Below are positions 9,701 to 15,927 of a stretch of 24,494 nucleotides of DNA, piece after piece. Within the stretch, counting starts at the first letter, position 1; every line of letters starts with the position of its first letter. The DNA comes from Avisuccinivibrio sp964424565 (GTDB lineage: Bacteria; Pseudomonadota; Gammaproteobacteria; Enterobacterales; Succinivibrionaceae). The position numbers and the translations under genes were made by a program. Under the pieces are notes generated by a model that saw only the letters and a list, made by a program, of their open reading frames with translations, had not been told where the DNA came from and did no database searches. Location of the stretch: positions 1-24,494 of the forward strand of contig CAYRIZ010000030.1 in the NCBI GenBank assembly GCA_964424565.1. The letters are read 5' to 3'.

Positions 9701-10415
9701 GATCAGCGCGCTGACTGCCGTCGCTGACCTGCAGACTGTCTCCTGCCACCGGCGCCAGATTGCGCCGCAGGCGTGACCATATGTGCATCTGCCAGACATT
9801 GCCCTGCAGAATATTTTTGACGCCGGGCTTGTCCCTGCTCTCTTTTTTGATGAAACGCGCGATCACCCCGTCGGCTGTGGGATCCTTATAATAGAGGGCG
9901 AAATCCTCCTCGCTCCACTCGTTCCACTGCTCAATCCACTGCGGGCGGTACATCTGATACTGATCCAGCGTGTCGGCCAGGCGGGCAGCCAGCATATAGG
10001 CTTTGTCATGGGCGGCATCGCGCTCGAGGTAATCGCGCATCTTTTTGAAATAATCAAAATGGGCCGGCGTCCCGCGCGGCGGTGCCTTGCCCCACTCCTC
10101 CTTCAGGCCCAGGATATTTAAGGTCATGTACATGCGCGAGAAGAGATTGCGGCGATCCGCCTGAGGATGGATCAGACGGTGTATCTCAAAGAGAAGCTGC
10201 CAGATCTGCTGATAGTCGCACAATGCGGCCACCCCGCTGTACCGGGCCAGATACTGCCTGAAATAGGTCTTCATTCCCGGATTCATCACCACAATCTTTT
10301 CCCGCCCCAGGGCATTGGGCAGAGGGTAATGTTCCATTAAATAACAGGCGGCCAGGGCCAGATTGTCCAGATCATTGGAATTGAAGACATAAAAGCCGGG
10401 ATTAAGCTGCTGCAT
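6753..10415 (-). CDS. recC: Exodeoxyribonuclease V subunit RecC
   Basis: RecC scans the 3' strand for Chi and holds the RecB/RecD complex together. This protein has 1220 residues (E. coli RecC 1122). The N-terminal half fits the family: a residue-40s segment KIVVMNPGMKTYFRQYLA aligns with the helicase-like start of RecC, and TLDQYQMYRPQWIEQW resembles the well-conserved DQYLVYRPDWLAQW. The internal HIFILGLNDGEFPR segment is also typical of RecC. The ATG at 10415 has TGGAG seven bases upstream. It is first in a compact recC-recB-recD operon. E. coli has ptrA between recC and recB, which is absent here. The 384-base gap upstream contains its likely control region. Assigned by recognised motifs and operon context, not by alignment. 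Confidence 0.94.
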   Translation of the reverse strand: MQQLNPGFYVFNSNDLDNLALAACYLMEHYPLPNALGREKIVVMNPGMKTYFRQYLARYSGVAALCDYQQIWQLLFEIHRLIHPQADRRNLFSRMYMTLNILGLKEEWGKAPPRGTPAHFDYFKKMRDYLERDAAHDKAYMLAARLADTLDQYQMYRPQWIEQWNEWSEEDFALYYKDPTADGVIARFIKKESRDKPGVKNILQGNVWQMHIWSRLRRNLAPVAGDSLQVSDGSQRADHVITPQEDPLLFLDRAGVVSGLTRQLAAEEEALPRLPARIFIFGVSALPPQVINFLQALSRHCAVCLMLLNPCAQYWGDLTADSSDFFAKFKKERRLARLLPDVPGQHTPAAADNLDYLQAGHYDEHSGELLEGNALLLGLGRQGMDNLSLLCALNPMPQFTDLFREQAKDTLLHSLQQQLLQLQPAGEGRQEISPDDLSLEIHSCHTRLREMEVLRDALLRRFKEAKEAGRPLQPREIVVMVPAINEYAPYISAVFGAVPRDDPNYLPYTISDRTQLEDSPLCEAVLALLNISSSRISNILVADLLSIEPLARHFGISPDDVAVIEGWFSGAAVFWGLDDEDTREEAEISLPGTFERGLMRMLAGTMGGEQPGSGNYSEIEGDDAELLGQLYDFIVKLRRLRTIFTPHLQLHPEEWQRYLEQHIFHDFFDEDEEVFLHKQNIMQIVDEIRECCRDLQKPPLITLPVFHALLQGHLSDQRNFNPFLSGKINFCSLVPMRAVPFRHIFILGLNDGEFPRHERMPGFNLLGVSDLYRRGDRSRSLDDRFLFLDALISARESIYFSYIGESPVSQQELRPSVVITELLDYLAENFKVGPDGSGDPLEIIKRRLCCQERLNAYNPDNFTVHRDPGCLPRLPSFDQSCCVPNQERNQTRQVLGVCSEWGLSPEPAVQLDLGQLSAFLSSPAEYFLRRRLKINLNRNDHTLQECEDFARDDFANAWVCLEILNRPAAETDLVLQGEIRGGRQPFGIFGQHNCQKLKERTARMRQILQKQTGLENLSQRKGEHISGVEWKIALPDDLRQAGGEKSCRFILSADFLSCPDGACKLVQPYVYRPLQFDSETNPGPWFNALLQQLSYFLKYQQGAPCLVFDSTGNAALQQPLSADQCREALQELLTLFVIGQSRPLPVCKGFLQRRAALGEDADPQAVLQPALNYQEYDRAFIYLFSTPQEVAANPELSELALRFADFYQKFVYSQMEEIEA

Positions 10416-10740
10416 GACAGGCTCCAGTGGACTGCGGCCGAATGGCGCAGGTACAGATTGAGAGATCAGAGTCCATGATCATGATAAAGAACAAAAATTA
10501 CTGTGGCAATAATTTGTCCCAAAAAATCACATGTATAAATTATAGCGTAAAACGCCATACACCGCTTTCAATTACTGTTTATTATTCTCATCAAATTTTT
10601 ACAGTAATTTAAAAATTACGGCAGTCCTGAGGGCGGACGAGCGGACAGGGCAGGAGCTGCTGACTACAAAGAAACAGAGGCAGAAAAGGAACAGGAAGGA
10701 GAATGCAGAGGAAAAATACAAAAAGAAAAATGAAAGCGCC
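10416..10740 (-). promoter_or_regulatory. recC upstream region with a TATAAT and a thrice-repeated ATTACTGT
   Basis: No gene is supported in this gap. On the minus strand a perfect -10-like TATAAT (10544-10539) lies about 125 bases before the recC start. The best -35 candidate, TTGAAA, is 21 bases upstream, which is too far, so the promoter call is tentative. The octamer ATTACTGT occurs three times: plus strand at 10497-10504 and 10571-10578, and inverted as ACAGTAAT at 10601-10608. The last two form an 8-bp inverted repeat with a 22-base spacer. It is not a LexA box, since CTGT and ACAG are 22 rather than 8 bases apart. Confidence 0.4.
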
Positions 10741-10775
10741 AAAACGCAGCAGACCCGCCAAAGGCGGGCCTGCGT
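10741..10775 (-). terminator. Rho-independent terminator of lpp
   Basis: On the minus strand an 11-bp stem (GCAGGCCCGCC / GGCGGGTCTGC, one G-U pair, 3-base loop) spans 10773-10749, followed by TGCGTTTTGG. It lies about 27 bases after the lpp stop. The T tract is short but the stem is strong. Confidence 0.8.
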
Positions 10776-10799
10776 TGCAGAAACAAAGAGAAGTAAAAA

Positions 10800-11030
10800 T
10801 TACTTCTTGTATCTGCGGGCCAGGTTGTCCAGACGCTCGTTGGCACGGGCAGCGTCAGACTTGACGAAAGCTACGTCATTGGCCAGCTTGGACTGCTGAG
10901 CCTTTAAGGCATCAACGTCAGCAGCAATGGCATCAACCTTTGCATTGAGCTGATCTAAAGAGGAAGAGCAGCCAGCCAGCACAGTGGCGCTTAAAGCGGC
11001 AGCGCCTAAGATTGCCTGATACTTATTCAT
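10800..11030 (-). CDS. lpp: Major outer membrane lipoprotein Lpp (Braun's lipoprotein)
   Basis: Lpp is a small trimeric coiled-coil lipoprotein that ties the outer membrane to peptidoglycan through its C-terminal Lys. The 76-residue product starts at MNKYQAILG and has a lipobox LAGC with the lipidated Cys at about residue 21. A heptad-repeat body (LDQLNAKVDAIAADVDALK) follows, and the tail DAARANERLDNLARRYKK closely follows E. coli DAARANQRLDNMATKYRK. A terminal Lys is present for L,D-transpeptidase linkage. The ATG at 11030 has GGAG seven bases upstream, and an upstream in-frame start would disrupt the signal peptide. It has its own promoter and terminator, so it is monocistronic. Confidence 0.96.
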   Translation of the reverse strand: MNKYQAILGAAALSATVLAGCSSSLDQLNAKVDAIAADVDALKAQQSKLANDVAFVKSDAARANERLDNLARRYKK

Positions 11031-11101
11031 GAATTTTCTCCAAATACTGTTTGAAACAGAAAACAAGCAACGGCTATAGTCCGTTGATCTCTGCACTTCG
11101 C

Positions 11102-11131
11102 ATTGTAATACAATTTCAAAATAATCAGCAA
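11102..11131 (-). promoter_or_regulatory. lpp promoter
   Basis: On the minus strand TTGCTG (11131-11126), an 18-base spacer and TACAAT (11107-11102) precede lpp. An A tract (AAAGAAAAAATTT) lies just upstream of the -35 and could act as an UP element. The 5' UTR contains CAACGG/CCGTTG (11068-11086) and the palindrome CTGTTTCAAACAG (11059-11047) immediately before the Shine-Dalgarno. Confidence 0.6.
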
Positions 11132-11214
11132 ATTTTTTCTTTGCGAAACAGAGCAAAAGCGCTGCAGCGGCCTGCCTGATTTGCGCCCCCCAAAAAGCTC
11201 CCTTGGGGCAGCAC

Positions 11215-11835
11215 TCAGTAAGCCTGTCCGCCCTGCTTGGAACCTATCTTGGAGTACATCAGCATGACATAATTGCCGATGAGCTGTTCGGCCACAGAAT
11301 TGTTTTGATTGAACATCTCATCCAGTGTCACTGCCCTGGCATTTAAGATGACAGAGTCGAGCAGACTGCCGGTGCGGGTGCTGTAGGTATTGACCAGCAC
11401 CGAGAGTTCCTTGGGTCTGTTGGGCTCATCCAGCAAATGCTCTATGCGGGCTACCATATACAGCGAGCAGCCGCGGGCGTCAGCCTCCTGCTGCAGCTGC
11501 CCCGGACGGTAATAGCCGCGCATGGCCACGGCCCGGCTGCCGTGCTGACTGAGCTTTTCCGCCAGATGATGCTGCACAAAGCGGCCGGAATTTTCATAAA
11601 GCGAGCCGGTGGAGGCATAATCGCCGTCCTGTACCACCAAAAAGCTGTCACTGGCATTGAACAGGTAGGAAAGCTTCTGATGAATGATCTGCGCTCCGGC
11701 CGGCAGACGCTGTGCGGCCGCCGCGGCAGGAGACTGCGGGGCTGAGGATTTCCCGGCGGAAGTATTGATGAGACTGCAGCCGGTCAGCAGCAAAGCTGCA
11801 GCACAGGCCAGGCACACTGAGCTCTTAATCTGCAT
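11215..11835 (-). CDS. Outer membrane-type lipoprotein, possibly DUF4823-like
   Basis: The product is a 206-residue lipoprotein. The signal peptide MQIKSSVCLACAAALLLTGC has the lipobox LTGC with Cys20. A Ser/Ala/Pro-rich linker (about 25-45) leads into a soluble domain. Stretches such as SFLVVQDGDYASTGSLYENSGRFV and GCSLYMVARIEHLLDEPN remind me of DUF4823 lipoproteins of gammaproteobacteria, but I cannot confirm this without a profile search. The start chosen overlaps the end of gmhB by 11 bases, so the two are probably co-transcribed. An extra 13 residues upstream would spoil the signal peptide. The function is unknown; an envelope role is inferred from the lipobox and neighbours. A weak hairpin (11208-11187) follows the stop. 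Confidence 0.8.
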   Translation of the reverse strand: MQIKSSVCLACAAALLLTGCSLINTSAGKSSAPQSPAAAAAQRLPAGAQIIHQKLSYLFNASDSFLVVQDGDYASTGSLYENSGRFVQHHLAEKLSQHGSRAVAMRGYYRPGQLQQEADARGCSLYMVARIEHLLDEPNRPKELSVLVNTYSTRTGSLLDSVILNARAVTLDEMFNQNNSVAEQLIGNYVMLMYSKIGSKQGGQAY

Positions 11836-12382
11836 AAAACAATTCCTTTTGCACAAAATCAGCCAGATCGGCAAAGCATTCCGTCCCCGGCGGCAGTTTG
11901 GGGGCTTCCTCCTGCAGGTGCTCCCCGGCCAGGATCAGTCTTCCTATCCCGGCCCGCGCCGCCGCCTGCAGATCACCTGCATGATCTCCGATCATGATGC
12001 TACGGGCCAGATCTATATTGAGATCCACCGCCGCCTGCAGCATCATGCCCGGCTCGGGCTTGCGGCCGCGGCAGCTGCGGGCAAAGGCAGCAACGCTGCC
12101 CTGAGAATGATGCGGGCAGTAATAAATGCCGTCAAATTCAGCCTGCTGCCGGCGCAGGGTCTGCTGCATCAGGGCGGTTAATTTTAAAAAATCCGCCGGC
12201 GTGAACATGCCGCGGGCAATACCGGACTGATTGGTGGTCAGCACCAGCAGCCAGCCGGCCCGGCGCAGGGCCGCCAGAGCCGGGATCACCCCGGGCACAA
12301 ACACAAAATCATCCCAGGAGGAGACATAGCCGTAGTCTATGTTGATGATGCCGTCGCGGTCCAAAAATACTGCTTTTTTCAT
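11825..12382 (-). CDS. gmhB: D-glycero-beta-D-manno-heptose 1,7-bisphosphate 7-phosphatase
   Basis: GmhB is a cytoplasmic HAD phosphatase that makes heptose 1-phosphate for the ADP-heptose used in the LPS inner core. The 185-residue product begins MKKAVFLDRDGIIN, with the catalytic Asp8/Asp10. Other family signatures are TTNQSGIARG (about 49-58), YYCPHHSQGSV (about 87-97) and GRKPEPGM (about 106-113). Three of the four zinc-loop ligands of E. coli GmhB are present (Cys89, His91, Cys104), but the fourth, CDCRKP in E. coli, reads CRGRKP here, so Gly106 replaces the Cys. The ATG at 12382 is preferred over upstream TTG/GTG codons because it matches the start of the family. It lies 47 bases after the lipoprotein gene upstream. 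Confidence 0.92.
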   Translation of the reverse strand: MKKAVFLDRDGIINIDYGYVSSWDDFVFVPGVIPALAALRRAGWLLVLTTNQSGIARGMFTPADFLKLTALMQQTLRRQQAEFDGIYYCPHHSQGSVAAFARSCRGRKPEPGMMLQAAVDLNIDLARSIMIGDHAGDLQAAARAGIGRLILAGEHLQEEAPKLPPGTECFADLADFVQKELFYAD

Positions 12383-12429
12383 CAGCACCAATTACATCAG
12401 CAAAAATCAATCAGCAGCCTGACGGGAGA

Positions 12430-13014
12430 TCAGTACAGCTCACATCTGATGAGCTGACTTCTGTAAAGATCCGAACGGGCCTGCACCTGACGGGCGGTAT
12501 TGAGCAGCCAGTCCTTGCTCTCGTAGGTGTGACGGGCAAAACCGCCCCAGCCTTCGTGATAATTCAAATAATGATTGTAGGCGTCGGAAAAAGGTATGCC
12601 GTTGATTTCCCTGGTCTTGCTCATATACCAGCCTATAAAGTCGAGGGCATCGGCAAAATCATCGCGGTCTGAAAACCAGGAGCCGGCTTCATCCACATAC
12701 TGTTCCCATACCTCGTCCTGCGCCTGGGCATAACCATAGGAGGAGCTGCCGCGGCCGTAGGGAATGAAGAGGAACCAGCGCATAGGCGGTCTGGCATCCC
12801 CGACAAACTGGGATTCCTGATACATAATGGCCATGGCTGTATTAATGGGAACACCGTATTTGTTATGCACGGCGTGAGCTGCAGCATACCAGCTGTCTTT
12901 TTCCTGAAATATACTGCAGAGATTTTGAGGATTTTCAGGCGGAGTGGTAGAGCAGCCTGAAATACACACAGCTGCCACCACGGAGGCGAGCAGCTGTCTG
13001 AAAAGTTTTTGCAT
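12430..13014 (-). CDS. Transglycosylase-like (SLT fold) lipoprotein
   Basis: The 194-residue product has a lipoprotein signal with lipobox ISGC (Cys21). The mature domain looks like a small lytic-transglycosylase-like fold: AIMYQESQF puts a candidate catalytic Glu at about residue 67, followed by SSSYGYAQAQDEVW, which resembles the Gly-Tyr-Ala-Gln element of SLT domains, and a later YLNYHEGWGGF. Such proteins usually cleave peptidoglycan glycan strands, but many close relatives are only annotated as hypothetical, and activity is not shown here. The ATG has AAGGTG five bases upstream. It starts 12 bases after glnB, so they are likely co-transcribed. I give no gene symbol because I cannot match it to a named Mlt family. 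Confidence 0.8.
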   Translation of the reverse strand: MQKLFRQLLASVVAAVCISGCSTTPPENPQNLCSIFQEKDSWYAAAHAVHNKYGVPINTAMAIMYQESQFVGDARPPMRWFLFIPYGRGSSSYGYAQAQDEVWEQYVDEAGSWFSDRDDFADALDFIGWYMSKTREINGIPFSDAYNHYLNYHEGWGGFARHTYESKDWLLNTARQVQARSDLYRSQLIRCELY

Positions 13015-13026
13015 CGGGCACCTTCA

Positions 13027-13365
13027 TCAGATGGCGTCCTCGCCCTCCTCGCCGGTACGAATGCGAATGACGCGCTCAATCTCGGAAACGAAAATCTTAC
13101 CGTCGCCTATTTTACCAGTATGCGCGCCTTTGGTAATAGCCTGAATGCACAGTTCTACGTCCTCATCGCGTACTGCCAGTTCGATCTTAGCCTTGGGCAG
13201 AAAATCTACTACGTACTCAGCACCGCGATAGAGCTCAGTGTGGCCCTTCTGTCTGCCAAAGCCCTTGACCTCGGACACAGTCATACCGGAGATACCATTG
13301 GCGCTTAAAGCTTCACGTACATCATCGAGTTTGAACGGCTTAATAATAGCTACAATTCTCTTCAT
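13027..13365 (-). CDS. glnB: Nitrogen regulatory protein P-II
   Basis: PII is a small trimeric signal protein that binds 2-oxoglutarate and ATP/ADP and controls glutamine synthetase adenylylation and NtrB. At 112 residues it has exactly the usual length. MKRIVAIIKPFKLDDVREAL is the classic PII start, Tyr51 (the uridylylation site in the T-loop) is present in RGAEYVVDF, and the C-terminal signature TGKIGDGKIFV is intact. The ATG at 13365 has AGGGAAAG just upstream. There is no amtB beside it, so glnB is a better label than glnK, but sequence alone does not settle this. A transglycosylase-like gene follows 12 bases downstream. Confidence 0.95.
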   Translation of the reverse strand: MKRIVAIIKPFKLDDVREALSANGISGMTVSEVKGFGRQKGHTELYRGAEYVVDFLPKAKIELAVRDEDVELCIQAITKGAHTGKIGDGKIFVSEIERVIRIRTGEEGEDAI

Positions 13366-13899
13366 AGTCTTTCCCTGCTGCTTACTGCAGACCTCTTCTG
13401 TCAATGAATGTGGACAGTTCCAATTTCAGGCAGCCGCAGCGGCGGCATAGTGCCGAAAAAACTGCGCTGTCAGAACTTATTTGGGAGAATAGCACCCAAC
13501 TAAGATCCGTGCCACAATTTAGCAGATTTTTCTTTATCAGCCACGGTTTAAGCACCAAATCGACGCAGTCTGGCCCAAAAATTGACAGGGGGCTGTCCGC
13601 CGCGCCGGCCCGTCACCATCTTAAATTTGGCATATTTATTGCTACAAAATTCCCGTCCCGGCCCCGCTCACGGCAGATCATTGCCCCGGCGGCCCCGTGA
13701 TCGGGCTCACATATTGTCTGCAGCCGGTTATTCTTCACCATCGGCTATCCTGTTTCAGGCGCTGTTGTGGTGCATTGCTGTTTTTAGTGCAAATAGCAGA
13801 TGCAGACTTGATTTCTGCACATTTACAGTGATACGAGCAGGATTTCCGCTGCAGAAGAGCTGGAAAAGCAAAGCAAAAGAGATCGGGGAGATACAGAAA
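13366..13899. other. Gene-free interval between glnB and glpX
   Basis: I see no convincing gene in this interval; open frames of about 100-120 codons on the plus strand have no family resemblance. For glnB on the minus strand, an extended -10-like TGC-TATTCT lies at 13494-13486. A TGGCACG (13513-13507), matching the -24 half of a sigma-54 promoter, is followed at the right place by TTAGT rather than TTGCA. Both are weak calls. The stretch 13570-13700 is locally very C/G-rich. Confidence 0.4.
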
Positions 13900-13919
13900 G
13901 GCCCTGCGCTGGCAGGGCC
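13895..13919 (-). terminator. glpX terminator
   Basis: On the minus strand an 8-bp perfect stem GGCCCTGC/GCAGGGCC (13919-13900, 4-base loop) is followed by TTTCTGT. It lies about 55 bases after the glpX stop. The T-rich tail is interrupted, so efficiency is uncertain. Confidence 0.7.
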
Positions 13920-13973
13920 GTGGTATGTGCAATTAACTTAGAATAGTAGCTTACAGTGTCATGACACTGATCA

Positions 13974-14960
13974 TCAGTATTCTATAGTGCTCATCTTGGC
14001 GAGCTTTCTTCTGTTGTGGTAGGCCTCCACATAGCGCATGGTACCGGTTCTGCCGCGGGTGGAGAGAGATTTGGTAATGGCCATGTCGCCTCTGTAGGAA
14101 ACACCGGGCAGCACTTCACCGTCGGTCACACCGGTGGCGGCAAAGAAACACTGATCGGTGGTTACCAGATCATCGGTACACAGCACACGGCTTAAATCCA
14201 CACCATCGGCGAGCAGATTGTTACGCTCTTCCTCAGACTGCGGATCGAACTGAATCAGGAGCTGACCGCCTATACCCTTCAGGGCGCAGGCAGTGATTAC
14301 AGCCTCAGGAGTACCGCCGGTACCCATCAGTATATCTATAGGGGAAGAGGGATCGCAGGCCATCAGAGCTCCGGCCACGTCGCCGTCATTGTGCAGATTG
14401 ACGCGGGCACCGGCCAGACGAATATCGGAAATTAATTTCTTATGACGCGGCTTGTCCAGCACAAAGACATTGACCTCATTCACCGGCTTGCCCAGGGCTC
14501 TGGCTACTGCCCGCAGATTAACATTTACCGGAGCATTGATATCTATGACGTCGGCGGCCTCGGCACAGACGGCAATCTTTTTGCAGTAGAAGCTGCGGCC
14601 GGGATTGAACAAACCGCCCTTCTTGGCCATGCCTACCACAGACAGTGCATTCATACGGCCGTTGGCCACTGCACTGGTACCTTCCACCGGATCTATGGCC
14701 ACATCAACTTCAGGACCGTCGCCGTAACCTACGTCTTCACCATTGTACAGCATGGGGGCCTTGTCCTTTTCGCCCTCACCTATGATTACTGTACCCTGTA
14801 CGTGAACACCCTGAAAAGCAATGCGCATTGCATCGACAGCAGCCTTGTCAGCAGCTTCCTTGTCGCCTTTGCCATAGAAACGGGCAGCCGCCAGGGCGCC
14901 GGCTTCAGTGACTCGGACTAAGTCAAGTGCTAAGTTTTTATCTGTCAAATGCTGATACAT
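13974..14960 (-). CDS. glpX: Class II fructose-1,6-bisphosphatase GlpX
   Basis: GlpX hydrolyses fructose 1,6-bisphosphate to fructose 6-phosphate in gluconeogenesis, using Mn2+ or Mg2+. The 328-residue protein has the usual family length. The metal-binding signatures are visible: KGDKEAAD (Asp33), GEGEKDKAPML (about 61-71), AIDPVEGTSAVANG (about 88-101), and later GTGGTPEAV with the conserved acidic residue. RGRTGTMRYVEAYHN is a typical C-terminal segment. The ATG at 14960 has GGGAGAA five bases upstream. It is not next to glpF/glpK as in E. coli and appears monocistronic, with its own leader and terminator. Confidence 0.95.
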   Translation of the reverse strand: MYQHLTDKNLALDLVRVTEAGALAAARFYGKGDKEAADKAAVDAMRIAFQGVHVQGTVIIGEGEKDKAPMLYNGEDVGYGDGPEVDVAIDPVEGTSAVANGRMNALSVVGMAKKGGLFNPGRSFYCKKIAVCAEAADVIDINAPVNVNLRAVARALGKPVNEVNVFVLDKPRHKKLISDIRLAGARVNLHNDGDVAGALMACDPSSPIDILMGTGGTPEAVITACALKGIGGQLLIQFDPQSEEERNNLLADGVDLSRVLCTDDLVTTDQCFFAATGVTDGEVLPGVSYRGDMAITKSLSTRGRTGTMRYVEAYHNRRKLAKMSTIEY

Positions 14961-14987
14961 ACGTTTCTCCCGTCAAAGTAGGTTCAA

Positions 14988-15045
14988 ATTGCTCTTAGTC
15001 TAGAGCAATGACAAAATAAATTAAGGTTTTCAGATCACATCTTGC
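14988..15045 (-). promoter_or_regulatory. glpX leader: candidate promoter and perfect inverted repeat
   Basis: On the minus strand TTGCAA (15045-15040), an 18-base spacer and TAATTT (15021-15016) form a plausible sigma-70 promoter. Downstream is an 8-bp perfect inverted repeat, ATTGCTCT/AGAGCAAT (15009-14988, 6-base loop), about 28 bases before the glpX ATG. It could be an operator or a leader hairpin; which one is not decidable here. Confidence 0.45.
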
Positions 15046-15266
15046 AAATCTTATGATCAGACCGACCAGGAGTCCACTGCTGCACTTTTCTCCACTTCAG
15101 CAGCTATGCCGTTGTGCAGGATCTGCCTGCCAAAAAGTGGGAAAAATGAGGAATTGCGCCCTGTGCCGCGAAACTTTCGCCGCTGCAGTCAGTCTAACAA
15201 AGCAGACCAGACAAACAATGAAATAAATTATCAACAATCAAGTACAACAATCAGGAGTTTCCGCGA

Positions 15267-15602
15267 ATGGACAGCGAAACACAGATGAGCCGTACGGCCA
15301 ATGCCGTGGTCGCCGCACTTTTAACCTTCCTGCTGGGCCCTTTAGGGGCCTTTTTCAGCTGGTGGCTGTTGTGCGGTTATTCCCTATGGACCAGCATACT
15401 CAAGACTTTGGCCTTTGTGGTGCTTTATGCCTTTATCTTCGGCCTGGCCATGCTCACCGCCGTGCTCTTTGCCCCGCTTTTGCCCTTTCTGGCTGCAGCC
15501 GAAATCCCGCTGCTGGGCTTCATTTATCTGGTGCTGCAGATTATTTTGATCATATCAGTTTACAAGGCAGCCGCTGAGGCAGATCAGGGAGATCGGCAGT
15601 GA
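15267..15602 (+). CDS. Small integral membrane protein of unknown function
   Basis: The 111-residue product is very hydrophobic. It has about three membrane-spanning stretches (roughly residues 11-36, 44-70 and 78-101) and a short charged C-terminus (AAAEADQGDRQ). GPLGAFFSWW and FAPLLPFL are the only distinctive strings. I do not recognise a family. The ATG has AGGAG nine bases upstream. It lies between glpX and the tuf terminator, opposite in direction to both neighbours, and its stop overlaps the GTG of the next small frame, suggesting a two-gene unit. A weak A/T-rich promoter region precedes it at about 15200-15245. Confidence 0.7.
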   Translation: MDSETQMSRTANAVVAALLTFLLGPLGAFFSWWLLCGYSLWTSILKTLAFVVLYAFIFGLAMLTAVLFAPLLPFLAAAEIPLLGFIYLVLQIILIISVYKAAAEADQGDRQ

Positions 15603-15796
15603 ACAAATTCAAAATACTGACCTTAAGCTCGGTGCTGACGGTACTGGCCGCCAGCTGCGATCTTTCAGCCGCCGCGGAAAATGCCCGCCTGCAGCTGACG
15701 GCACGCAGCTGCAGCAGCATCAGTCAGCCGCTGCAGCGCCACCGGGCAAGGCGGGACGATGCCCTGCCCCTGCTGCAGGAAAACCACCGGCAGTAA
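15599..15796 (+). CDS. Possible small exported peptide, overlapping the membrane protein gene
   Basis: The frame encodes 65 residues and begins with a GTG that overlaps the stop of the preceding gene (GTGA). GGGAGA lies about six bases upstream, which favours coupled translation. The first 20 residues, MNKFKILTLSSVLTVLAASC, look like a signal peptide, possibly with a lipobox-like AASC. The rest is Arg/Gln/Ser-rich with no recognisable domain, and may be a decayed or very short lipoprotein. It could also be chance. I recognise no family. Confidence 0.4.
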   Translation: MNKFKILTLSSVLTVLAASCDLSAAAENARLQLTARSCSSISQPLQRHRARRDDALPLLQENHRQ

Positions 15797-15840
15797 CTGC
15801 TGCCGCCCTCTGCCCCCAGGCTCTCAGCTCTCCCCTCCCC

Positions 15841-15873
15841 CCAAAATAAAACAGGCAGGAATAAATCCTGCCC
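15841..15873 (-). terminator. str operon (tuf) terminator
   Basis: On the minus strand GGCAGGA/TCCTGCC (15872-15854) closes a hairpin and is followed by TGTTTTATTTT, a classic Rho-independent terminator. A second hairpin (15906-15884, GCGGACTG/CAGTCCGC) lies between it and the tuf stop. Confidence 0.88.
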
Positions 15874-15927
15874 GTCTTACTTAGCGGACTGCTCAAGTCA
15901 GTCCGCAATAATCAGATTTGAAGCTGA

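Noticed and set aside
10575..10604. LexA (SOS) box upstream of recC
   Set aside because: CTGT and ACAG are 22 bases apart rather than 8.
10427..10612. 61-codon open frame on the plus strand upstream of recC
   Set aside because: It starts with a non-ATG codon, lacks a convincing ribosome site and covers the recC control region.
13582..13941. Open frame of 119 codons between glnB and glpX
   Set aside because: It has no family resemblance, and its end runs through the glpX terminator.
15021..15045. CRP-like site (TGTGATCT) upstream of glpX
   Set aside because: Only one half-site matches; the second half reads AACCT instead of TCACA.
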